Assembly: GCF_018614075.1 (NCBI RefSeq)
Contig: NZ_JAGGOZ010000009.1
Span: 33,028-97,027, forward strand
Origin: Streptomyces sp. ISL-94
Lineage (GTDB): Bacteria; Actinomycetota; Actinomycetes; Streptomycetales; Streptomycetaceae
DNA: 64,000 nucleotides
Direction: 5' to 3'
Shown here: positions 25,199 to 34,855 of the stretch, piece by piece
How positions within the stretch are numbered: position 1 is the stretch's first letter
Layout: each line of letters starts with the position of its first letter
Program-made: the position numbers and the translations under genes
Notes under the pieces: generated by a model
The model's input: only the letters and a program-made list of their open reading frames with translations
The model's database searches: none
What the model was told of the DNA's origin: nothing

Positions 25199-25210
25199 CA
25201 GGACGTTGTC
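25197..25210. promoter_or_regulatory. Candidate operator of the esterase/YafY unit
   Basis: GACA-GGACGT-TGTC is an inverted repeat with a 6-base centre, 26 bases upstream of the esterase start, where a YafY/WYL regulator would be expected to bind. Confidence 0.4.
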
Positions 25211-25235
25211 GCGGACGGCTGCGAGCCTTGGCAGC

Positions 25236-26174
25236 ATGACGATCACAGATGAGGACTGCCTCGCCGAGACCCTGGCCTTCAACAAGCGGTTCGAGGCCAC
25301 TGCCGTGAGCCGGCCGGCGCGCGAAGGGACACCGGACGCAGCCCTGCCGGCCGCGCTGCGGAGCAACCGGCTCGGTGGCGACACGCCACCGGTGAGACTG
25401 CCGCACGGCCAAGACCGCGTCGTTGAGGGCGGGGTGAAGGTACGGGTCTTCGTGCCGGACCGCGTTGACGGCGTGTACCTGCACCTCCACGGAGGCGGCT
25501 GGGCGTTCGGTTCCGCGGACGGGCAGGACGAGAGGCTGTGGCTGCTCGCCGAGCGGGCACGGCTGGCCGTGGTGAGCGTGGACTACCGTCTCGCGCCCGA
25601 ACATCCGTTCCCCGCCGGGCCCGACGACTGCGAAGCGGCTGCCCGGTGGCTGGTGAAGAACGCCGCGGCCGGGTTCGGTACCGACCGGCTGCTGATCGGC
25701 GGTGAATCGGCCGGTGCCCACCTCAGCGTCGTGACCCTGCTGCGCCTTCGCGACCGGCACGGCATCACCGGCGCGTTCCGGGCGGCCCACCTGCTCTTCG
25801 GCCCCTACGACCTGTCGATGACGCCGAGCCAGCGGTCGTTCGGCTCCAAGCGGCTGCCGAGCAATACCGACACACTGCGGCGGACCTATGAGCTGTTCAC
25901 ACCGGGCATGGGGGCGGAGCAGCGCCGTGATCCCGAGGTCTCACCGCTGTTCGCCGACCTTGCCGGCTTGCCGCCGGCCCGGATCGTCGTCGGCACCGAG
26001 GATCCGCTGCTGGACGACTCGCTGTTCCTGGCCGGGCGGTGGCAAGCGGCAGGCGCGCCCGTGCAGCTCGATGTCGTCGCCGGCGCCATGCACGGCTTCA
26101 CTCTGTTCCCGCTGACCGTCACCGAGCGGGAGCTGCGGCGCGAGCAGGACTTCCTGTCCACCACGGGACGGTAG
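25236..26174 (+). CDS. Alpha/beta hydrolase, hormone-sensitive-lipase-type esterase
   Basis: 312-residue esterase of the HSL/GDXG group. The oxyanion motif HGGGWAFG lies near residue 88. The nucleophile Ser is in GGESAGAHLS, the Asp is in VGTEDPLLDDS, and the His is in GAMHGFTLF. The ATG at 25236 gives MTITDEDC; the longer frame from 25206 has no ribosome site. It is a cytoplasmic enzyme for short acyl esters. It stands 10 bases before a YafY-type regulator gene, forming a two-gene unit of unknown substrate. The unit separates rok7B7 from ngcG, which I recall as neighbours in S. coelicolor, so it may have been inserted. Confidence 0.88.
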   Translation: MTITDEDCLAETLAFNKRFEATAVSRPAREGTPDAALPAALRSNRLGGDTPPVRLPHGQDRVVEGGVKVRVFVPDRVDGVYLHLHGGGWAFGSADGQDERLWLLAERARLAVVSVDYRLAPEHPFPAGPDDCEAAARWLVKNAAAGFGTDRLLIGGESAGAHLSVVTLLRLRDRHGITGAFRAAHLLFGPYDLSMTPSQRSFGSKRLPSNTDTLRRTYELFTPGMGAEQRRDPEVSPLFADLAGLPPARIVVGTEDPLLDDSLFLAGRWQAAGAPVQLDVVAGAMHGFTLFPLTVTERELRREQDFLSTTGR

Positions 26175-26184
26175 CGTCGCCGGC

Positions 26185-26976
26185 ATGAACCGCACTGCCC
26201 GGCTCTACGCGCTGGTGGAAGAGCTGCGCGCGGCGGCGCCGCGGCCGCTGACGGTCGCGGCGCTCGCCGCGCGATTCGAGGTGAGCACGCGTACGGTGCA
26301 GCGCGACCTGCAGGCGCTGATGGAGACCGGTGTCCCGGTACGCACCGCACCCGGGCGAGGCGGGGGCTGGTCGATCGACCCGGCGATGACCCTGCCCCCG
26401 ATCCACTTCACCGCCGATGAGGCCTCGGCACTGGCGGTCGCCCTCGCCGCGGCCGACGCCTGCGCCCCGTACTCCGGTGCGGCCCGCACGGCAGCCCAGA
26501 AGATCGCGGCCTCGATGACCGGTACCGTCTCGGCGGCGGCGCAGGAACTCGCCGCACGGATCGTTACGCTGCCCTCGCCGGCCGACTCCACGGTCCGCGC
26601 TGCAGTGGAACAGGCCCTCACCACACCCACGGTCCTGCGGCTGTGCTACACCGACGCGGCAGGACGCCCAAGCGACCGCGTGGTGGAACCTGCCGGACTG
26701 CTCACCGCCGACGGCCGGTGGTACGTCATCGCCTGGTGCCGCATGCGACAGGCCGGGCGGGGCTTCCGGCTGGACCGCATCACAGCAGCGGCTCCCACCA
26801 CTGAGCGGGCTCAGCGCCACGACCTGACCGAACTGCTGCGCGGCTCGGCCGCAGCCGGCGCCGTGCAGCCCACGACGCTGGCTTCACTCACGCCCGCGCC
26901 GAGTCCGGCGCCGTCCCGGCCCGGCCAGGCCACCGGCCGGCCGCCGGCCCGGCACGGTGACGTCAGGCCTACTTGA
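26185..26976 (+). CDS. YafY-type HTH/WYL-domain transcriptional regulator
   Basis: 263 residues. The N-terminal HTH (about 1-60) shows LTVAALAARFEVSTRTVQRD and APGRGGGWSID, the standard YafY start. The WYL domain (about 140-210) shows VLRLCYTDAAGRPSDRVVEP and WYVIAWCRMRQAGRGFRLDR. The last 35 residues are Pro/Ala/Arg-rich without structure, and the stop overlaps the convergent ngcG stop region by 8 bases. The C-terminal WCX part is short, so the gene may have been trimmed on insertion. It probably controls the esterase gene and itself. Confidence 0.85.
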   Translation: MNRTARLYALVEELRAAAPRPLTVAALAARFEVSTRTVQRDLQALMETGVPVRTAPGRGGGWSIDPAMTLPPIHFTADEASALAVALAAADACAPYSGAARTAAQKIAASMTGTVSAAAQELAARIVTLPSPADSTVRAAVEQALTTPTVLRLCYTDAAGRPSDRVVEPAGLLTADGRWYVIAWCRMRQAGRGFRLDRITAAAPTTERAQRHDLTELLRGSAAAGAVQPTTLASLTPAPSPAPSRPGQATGRPPARHGDVRPT

Positions 26977-27895
26977 GCGTCGCGGAGGTCAGCCCGGCCT
27001 GGATCTGGCGCTGGAAGGACAGGTAGACCACCAGCATCGGGATCATCGCGATGGTCACGCCGGCGAACAGCACCGGGAGGTCGGTCTCGTATCCCTGCTG
27101 CTGTTGGAGCTGGATCAGGCCCTGGGTGAGCAGGTAGCGCTCGGGGTCCGATCCCGTCTGGGGCTGCATCAGCACGGAAGGCAGGATGTACTGGTTCCAC
27201 TGGCCCAGGATGTTGAATATCCCGACGCTGATCAGCCCGGGCTTGGCCATCGGCACCATCACCTGGAAGAAGATCCGGGTGTCGGAGGCCCCGTCGATCA
27301 CCGCCGCCTCGTGCACCGCCGTCGGGAGCGTCCGGAAAAACGAGTGCATGAAGAAGACGGTGAACGGCATCGAGTAGGCGACGTACACGAGGATCAGGCC
27401 GTGGTACGTGTTCAGCATGTCGAACCGCTTGACCATGAAGAACAGCGGGACGAGCGCCAGGAAGACGGGGAACATCGCCCCGCTGACGAAGAAGTAGTAG
27501 ATGAACCGGTTGCCTGGGAAGGGGTAGCGGGCCAGGACGTACGCCGCCATCGAGCCGAGCAGCATCGTCAGCGGAACCGAGAACGCCATCACGATCAGCG
27601 TGTGGGCGAAATAGTCGCCGATGCCCTTGTCCCAGGCCCGGCCGAAGGCGTCGACGTTCCAGTTGGAGGGCCAGCTCAGGGCCGAGCCGCCGATCTGCGC
27701 GTCGGTCTTGAAGGAGCCGAGCGCCAGCCAGATCAGGGGCAGGACGATCAATATGGCCCAGACGGCGAGGAAGCCGTGGGAGAAGACGTTGAGGGCCATG
27801 CCCTCAGAGCGGCGGGCGCCCCGCTCCCCGGTCGGGCCGGCTCCGCCGGGCTGCTCCGCGGCGGCCTCGCCCGGCGCCTTGATCACTGTGGTCAT
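26969..27895 (-). CDS. ngcG: Carbohydrate ABC transporter permease NgcG-type
   Basis: 308-residue MalG-type permease with six hydrophobic helices. The cytoplasmic EAA loop reads HEAAVIDGASDTRIFFQVMV-P (residues split here for length), which contacts the shared ATPase. The N-terminus is polar. It is the last gene of an ngcE-ngcF-ngcG unit. No ATPase gene is present, as is usual for streptomycete CUT1 transporters that share MsiK. In S. coelicolor the homologous SCO6005-6007 system imports chito-oligosaccharides or N-acetylglucosamine; this is recalled, not tested. Its stop overlaps the 3' end of the convergent YafY gene by 8 bases. Confidence 0.87.
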   Translation of the reverse strand: MTTVIKAPGEAAAEQPGGAGPTGERGARRSEGMALNVFSHGFLAVWAILIVLPLIWLALGSFKTDAQIGGSALSWPSNWNVDAFGRAWDKGIGDYFAHTLIVMAFSVPLTMLLGSMAAYVLARYPFPGNRFIYYFFVSGAMFPVFLALVPLFFMVKRFDMLNTYHGLILVYVAYSMPFTVFFMHSFFRTLPTAVHEAAVIDGASDTRIFFQVMVPMAKPGLISVGIFNILGQWNQYILPSVLMQPQTGSDPERYLLTQGLIQLQQQQGYETDLPVLFAGVTIAMIPMLVVYLSFQRQIQAGLTSATLK

Positions 27896-27908
27896 TGTGG
27901 TCTCCCGC

Positions 27909-28853
27909 TCAGAACTCGATGCGCTCGCGGCGGGTGGCGCGCAGCGTGATGACGGAGAGGATCATGGTGAGGACGAGCATGACCACGCCCATGGCGCAGG
28001 CGTAGCCGCTCTTGCCGAAGTAGAGGAAGTTCCTCATCAGCACCGTCGCCATGACCTCACTGTGGTGGTCGGGTCCGCCTCCGAACTGGCCCGAGGTCAT
28101 GGTCGACACCAGGACGAACATGTCCATCGCGGCGATTCCCAGGTAGACCGCGGAAGTCTGCACAGAATCCCACAGCAGGGGCAGGGTGACCTTGAAGAAG
28201 GTCTGGGCGCGCCCGGCGCCGTCGAGCAGCGCCGCCTCGTAGATGTCCTTGGGGACGGACTGCATGGCCGCCGAGAACAGCACGAGGTAGAAGCCGACGC
28301 CGTGCCAGACGACCACGACGAGCAGGCACCAGAGCACGAACCTGGGCTCGTTCAGCCATTCGACCGGGTGCAGCGGGTCGACCAGGCCGAGCTTGATGAG
28401 GACGCCGTTGAGCAGGCCGCCCTCGTCGGTGCGGTACACGGCCCCGAAGAGCACCGCGAGGATGGCGAGGGAGAGGACCTGCGGGAAGAAATAGACGATC
28501 TTGTAGAACGCCGACCCCCGCACGCCCTGCACCCCGCCGGCCCCGCCCCGCCCGCCCGCGTTCACCATGAAGGCGAAGAAGAGGGCGAGCAGGATGGTGA
28601 CGGTCGGGACGAACACCAAGAGCAGCAGGTTGTGCCACAGGGCGCCGCGGAAGACCTCGTCCTTCATCAGGGCCGAGTAGTTGTCGATCCCGACGAAATC
28701 GAACGTCGGTGACTGGCCCGTCCAGTTGGTGAAGGAATAGCCGAACGTCTGTACGTACGGCCAGATGACGAAGGTCAGGTACAGCGCGAGGGGCGCGAGG
28801 AGGAAGCCGGCGATGAAGCCGCCCCGTCCTCTGCCCTGGGCTACTTGGCTCAT
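27909..28853 (-). CDS. ngcF: Carbohydrate ABC transporter permease NgcF-type
   Basis: 314-residue MalF-type permease. The start ATG at 28853 gives MSQVAQGRGRGGFIAGFLLA with GGACGG upstream. The longer frame back to 28949 lies inside the ngcE gene. Six hydrophobic segments are seen, and the EAA loop is YEAALLDGAGRAQTFFKVTL. A long loop with GGRGGAGGVQG is unusual but charged as expected. It lies 20 bases after ngcE and 13 bases before ngcG, so all three are one transcript. Confidence 0.88.
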   Translation of the reverse strand: MSQVAQGRGRGGFIAGFLLAPLALYLTFVIWPYVQTFGYSFTNWTGQSPTFDFVGIDNYSALMKDEVFRGALWHNLLLLVFVPTVTILLALFFAFMVNAGGRGGAGGVQGVRGSAFYKIVYFFPQVLSLAILAVLFGAVYRTDEGGLLNGVLIKLGLVDPLHPVEWLNEPRFVLWCLLVVVVWHGVGFYLVLFSAAMQSVPKDIYEAALLDGAGRAQTFFKVTLPLLWDSVQTSAVYLGIAAMDMFVLVSTMTSGQFGGGPDHHSEVMATVLMRNFLYFGKSGYACAMGVVMLVLTMILSVITLRATRRERIEF

Positions 28854-28873
28854 GGTGTCCGTCCCTGCGGGGG

Positions 28874-30304
28874 TCAGCTGCGCTTGTTGTTCTTGGCGTT
28901 GGGGTCCTGCGCCGCCTTGTTTACCGCAGCCTGGGCGCGCTTGATCCACTCCTTCGGCTGAATACGCTTGGCCATCAGCTCATTGGACGCGTCCTGGATC
29001 GCCGTGTCCATCTCGCTGTACCAGTCGGGATAAAGGTAGTTGAAGGTGTTCGTCCCCGCCGCCTTGAGGGCCGTCACCGCCGACTGGGTGCCCGGGCGCA
29101 GCTTCACGTTCGGGTCCACGCCGTCCTTGACCACGGTGAGCGAGTTGGCCTGCTGGGCGAAGAGGGTCGACCATTCGCGGGACAGCATCGAGCGGATGAA
29201 CTCCAGCCCCCCGGCCTTGTTGGCCGCCTTCTCCGGGACGATGAACGGCTCGCCGGCGCCGGCCCGGATGGCCTCGAAAGGCAGCTTGCTGTCGGCGAGC
29301 AGCGGCACCGGCAGGAACTGCATGTCGAAGTCTTCGGGCGTCTGCTTGAGCTGCTCGTTCTCCAGCCAGGAGCCGGAGGGGATGAAGGCGGCCTTGTACT
29401 GGTTCCAGGCGGTCTGGGACTCCGTGTGCGTCAGGCCGTTGGTGCCCGGCAGCATCAGGTCCTTCTCGACCACTTCGTAGACCGCCTCGACGGCGGCGAG
29501 GGCGGCCGCGTTGCCCTCGAAGGCGTTGGGCTCAAGGTTGTCGATCGCCTTCATGGCCTCCAGACCGCCCTTCTTGGCGATCAGATCCATGATGACGACG
29601 TTGATGTAGTACGGGAACTTGCCCTGGTGGGCGAGGCCGCCGATGCCGGCTTCCTTGGCCTTCGTACAGACCGCGAGGAACTCGTCCCAGGTCTTCGGCG
29701 GCGTCCAGCCCTTCTCCTTGAAGAGCTTGCCGGAGTACCAGAGGCCGAAGACGGTGTACACGTAGTTCAGCGATACGAACTTTCCGCCCTGCATGCCCTG
29801 TTCGACGGTGCCCGCGATCAGCGTGTCCCGGACCTTCTTGTTCGGGTCGTCAAGCGAGGGTGCGTCCAGCACGGGGGTGAGGTCGGCGAGCTGGTTGCTC
29901 TTGAAGAGCACGTCCAGCTTGATCTTCTGGGCACCGGAGTCGTCGACGACGTCCGGCGGGTTTCCGCCGTTGAAGCGCGTCTGGAGCTTTCCGGTGATCT
30001 CCTGGGTGCCCAGGTGGGAGCTGGTGGTGCCCCACTTCTTGTCGAAGGCGGCCTCCCAGGCCTTGGCGTAGTCGTCGCCGAACCCGCCCTTGAAGACGAC
30101 GACGTCCAGCTTGCCGCCCTTGGCCACGCCGAAGGGGTTCTCCTTGGTCACCGCACCCTTGTCCGGGCCCTTCGTGGTGTCCTCACCGCCGGAGGCGCAG
30201 GCGGACAGGAAGCTCATCGTCGGCACCGTGATCAGTCCGAGTGCTGCGGAGCGCTTGATCAGATCGCGGCGGCCGAGGCCCTCACCAGTGGATCCCATGC
30301 TCAT
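28874..30304 (-). CDS. ngcE: N-acetylglucosamine/chito-oligosaccharide-binding lipoprotein NgcE-type
   Basis: 476-residue substrate-binding lipoprotein. The leader has a twin-arginine-like LGRRDLIKRS, a hydrophobic stretch and the lipobox LSAC near residue 37, so Tat export with lipid attachment is likely. The body is a CUT1-type solute-binding protein (GKLDVVVFKGGFGDDYAKAW, PPDVVDDSGAQKIKLDVL, FGLWYSGKLFKEKGW, AFIPSGSWLENE). The start ATG at 30304 follows GAAGGCGAGG; a second ATG at 30298 is also possible. A DasR-like site lies about 130 bases upstream. In S. olivaceoviridis and S. coelicolor NgcE binds GlcNAc, chitobiose or longer chito-oligosaccharides. Confidence 0.87.
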   Translation of the reverse strand: MSMGSTGEGLGRRDLIKRSAALGLITVPTMSFLSACASGGEDTTKGPDKGAVTKENPFGVAKGGKLDVVVFKGGFGDDYAKAWEAAFDKKWGTTSSHLGTQEITGKLQTRFNGGNPPDVVDDSGAQKIKLDVLFKSNQLADLTPVLDAPSLDDPNKKVRDTLIAGTVEQGMQGGKFVSLNYVYTVFGLWYSGKLFKEKGWTPPKTWDEFLAVCTKAKEAGIGGLAHQGKFPYYINVVIMDLIAKKGGLEAMKAIDNLEPNAFEGNAAALAAVEAVYEVVEKDLMLPGTNGLTHTESQTAWNQYKAAFIPSGSWLENEQLKQTPEDFDMQFLPVPLLADSKLPFEAIRAGAGEPFIVPEKAANKAGGLEFIRSMLSREWSTLFAQQANSLTVVKDGVDPNVKLRPGTQSAVTALKAAGTNTFNYLYPDWYSEMDTAIQDASNELMAKRIQPKEWIKRAQAAVNKAAQDPNAKNNKRS

Positions 30305-30433
30305 GTCCTCGCCTTCGTCAGAAGTGTGAAGGAGGCCGGAAATCACCCCGGTCGCCGCGCATGCGGACATCACCGCAGGTCCCCGCCCATCCCCCGGTCC
30401 GGGGCCGCTCGTCTCGCGATGGTCCGGACGGGC

Positions 30434-30449
30434 ACAGGTATAGTCCACT
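30434..30449. promoter_or_regulatory. DasR-responsive-element-like site upstream of ngcE
   Basis: ACAGGTATAGTCCACT matches the dre consensus ACTGGTCTAGACCACT in 13 of 16 positions. DasR is the GntR-family GlcNAc regulator of streptomycetes. The site is 130 bases before the ngcE start, in the right place to control the importer. Confidence 0.6.
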
Positions 30450-30556
30450 TCCGCTCGCCTGAGCAAGATCGTGCACAACTATGGACCTCGGCTTTTCCGA
30501 GTTGAGACCTCTCCGTCACCTGGCCCCGACCGCCGGGGACACCCCGGAAAAGCGGA

Positions 30557-30589
30557 AGGGCCGTACCCCCTTAACGGGGATACGGCCCT
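30557..30589 (-). terminator. Terminator after acnA
   Basis: AGGGCCGTA pairs with TACGGCCCT, extended by C- and G-runs around a short TTAA loop, about 40 bases after the aconitase stop. Confidence 0.8.
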
Positions 30590-30630
30590 ATGGTGCCGAT
30601 AAGCGGAGAATGACTCCGCTTGGCGCGCCC

Positions 30631-33436
<2,806 letters not shown>

Positions 33437-33479
33437 GTAACCCTTACCGGCGGGGGCGACTGCGGTACGCCTTGGCAGA

Positions 33480-33497
33480 TATCTCGATGTCGAGATA
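33480..33497. promoter_or_regulatory. Perfect 8-2-8 palindrome, candidate TamR (MarR-family) operator of acnA
   Basis: TATCTCGATGTCGAGATA is a perfect inverted repeat about 130 bases before the acnA start. In S. coelicolor the MarR protein TamR controls aconitase and other citrate-cycle genes through ATCTCGA/TCGAGAT-type sites. The match is from memory. Confidence 0.55.
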
Positions 33498-33499
33498 AC

Positions 33500-33702
33500 T
33501 CTAGTACATGTCCGGGGATCGCAACGAGGCGCGCTGTCCGGGATCTGTCACATCCGCCGGCCGGGGGGCCGCTTCCGCCTGCCCGGATTCTCGCGGCGCT
33601 CCAGGCGGAGCGGTCCATTCGGGTCTCTGCGACCACTCATCGGGGGCGGGTCGCCGAACGGCCGGCTCCGCGGGCGCCGGGGTTCGCGCAGCTGGAGCCG
33701 CG
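33500..33702. other. Apparently non-coding stretch
   Basis: The stretch between the acnA control region and the dehalogenase remnant has open frames on both strands, but all are Arg/Pro/Gly-rich shadows. I see no gene or RNA in it. Confidence 0.4.
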
Positions 33703-33789
33703 TCAGCGCTGGGCGTGGCGGGCGGACAGGAGTTGACGGCCGCCGCATCAGCGCAGGGCGTGGCGGGCGGCCCAGGAGTTGACGGCGGC
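33703..33789. repeat. Imperfect 42-base tandem duplication at the dehalogenase 3' end
   Basis: Two copies, 33703-33744 and 33748-33789, share TCAGCG...GGGCGTGGCGGGCGG...AGGAGTTGACGGC. The right copy encodes the last residues and TGA of the dehalogenase remnant. The left copy has lost one base and is out of frame. Confidence 0.6.
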
Positions 33790-34395
33790 GGCGATCTCCT
33801 CGGGCCGGTCCTCCGGGCAGAGGTGGGCGGCGGCGCCGCAGTACTCGGTCTCCAGCGCCGAGATGTTCTCCTCGCACCAGGCGATCGCCTCGGCGCCGAC
33901 CATCAGAGCGGGCGAGCCGTCGAAGGTGAGCAGGAGCTTGGGGATCTGCGGGCAGGCCGACAGCCAGGCGTCGTACTCCTCGACCCGGGCGACCACATCG
34001 GCCGGCTCCCCGTCGATCGGCAGCGAGCGGGCCCACTGGAGCATCGGCAGCCGGCTCTCGCGGGACGGGTAGGGGGCGGCGTAGACCACCCGGTCGGCCT
34101 CGCTCATCGGGTGCAGCACCGTCTGCCGGATGCTGTCCTCGATGAAGAGGTTCCGGTCCAGGACCATCTCCTCGCCCACGCCCGGGGTGCGGATGGCCTG
34201 GAACCGGGCCCGGGCGGCCGGCGGGTACTCCTCCCAGCCCATCGGTCGCAGGATCGTCTCCATGAAGGCGAGGCCGCGCACCCGCTCCGGATGCCGGGCG
34301 GCCCAGTCGAAGGCGAGCGCCCCGCCCCAGTCCTGGCCGACCAGCACCACCTCGCCGAGCCCGAGGGCGTCGAACCAGGCGTCGGCCTCGGCGCA
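33748..34395 (-). pseudogene. Haloalkane dehalogenase-type alpha/beta hydrolase, N-terminus missing
   Basis: The frame encodes the cap and C-terminal half of a haloalkane-dehalogenase-like hydrolase. It has the nucleophile elbow VLVGQDWGGALAFDWA with Asp as the nucleophile, HPERVRGLAFMETIL, then the catalytic His near the end (GAAAHLCPEDRPEEIAAAVN). Full-length relatives have about 290 residues. Here roughly 75-90 N-terminal residues are absent, including the strand with the oxyanion residues, and the frame instead runs into the 5' region of the MarR gene on the other strand. A start at an internal GTG (34350) would not give a foldable enzyme. It is most likely a remnant left by a deletion. 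Confidence 0.65.
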
Positions 34396-34408
34396 CGCCC
34401 AACGCCTG

Positions 34409-34798
34409 GTGACCGAGGGACTGAGTGGGGCAGATGCCCGTAAATGGCACTATGCGGCCCTGGTTGCCCTGGAGGAGTCCGGACCGGCGAGCCAGGCCGC
34501 CCTGAGCGGCCGCACCGGTATCCACCGCAGCGACCTCGTCGCCGTCATCAACGAACTCGCCGAGCGCGAACTGGTGCAGCGGACCCCGGACCCCGAAGAC
34601 CGCAGGCGCAACGTCATCACCCTCACGCCGCTCGGCCGGCGGCGGCTGCGCAAGCTCGAACAACTCCTCGACGCGGCCCAGGAGACACTCCTGTCCCCCC
34701 TGTCCGAGCAGGAGCGGAAGCAGCTCACGCACCTCCTGGGCCGGCTCGTCGCGCACCACGCGTCAGCGGGCGCGGGCATGGAAGCTGACGGTCGGTAA
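34409..34798 (+). CDS. MarR-family transcriptional regulator, apparently 5'-truncated
   Basis: From the GTG at 34409 the frame gives 129 residues with most of a MarR winged helix (ALVALEESGPASQAALSGRT, GIHRSDLVAVINELAERELV, RTPDPEDRRRNVITLTPLGR) and a C-terminal dimer helix. The usual 15-30 residues before VTEGL, which form the first dimerisation helix, are cut off: coding similarity continues a few residues upstream (AHAQRL) and then stops at the junction with the opposite-strand dehalogenase remnant. No ribosome site is seen. It may be inactive or altered in dimerisation. Confidence 0.5.
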   Translation: MTEGLSGADARKWHYAALVALEESGPASQAALSGRTGIHRSDLVAVINELAERELVQRTPDPEDRRRNVITLTPLGRRRLRKLEQLLDAAQETLLSPLSEQERKQLTHLLGRLVAHHASAGAGMEADGR

Positions 34799-34828
34799 CA
34801 CCCGTCTGCCCCACCCGACGCGATCGAC

Positions 34829-34844
34829 ATCTCATATGTGAGAT
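34829..34844. promoter_or_regulatory. Palindrome ATCTCA-TATG-TGAGAT at the murA2 start
   Basis: A perfect 6-4-6 inverted repeat ending 11 bases before the murA2 ATG. The gene product has its own XRE-type helix-turn-helix, so this could be its autoregulatory site. The TATG centre could overlap the promoter. Confidence 0.5.
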
Positions 34845-34855
34845 ACGGTGCAGCC

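Noticed and set aside
30420..30430. Second DasR half-site TGGTCCGGACG before ngcE
   Set aside because: Only one half fits the consensus; the better site 30434-30449 is sufficient.
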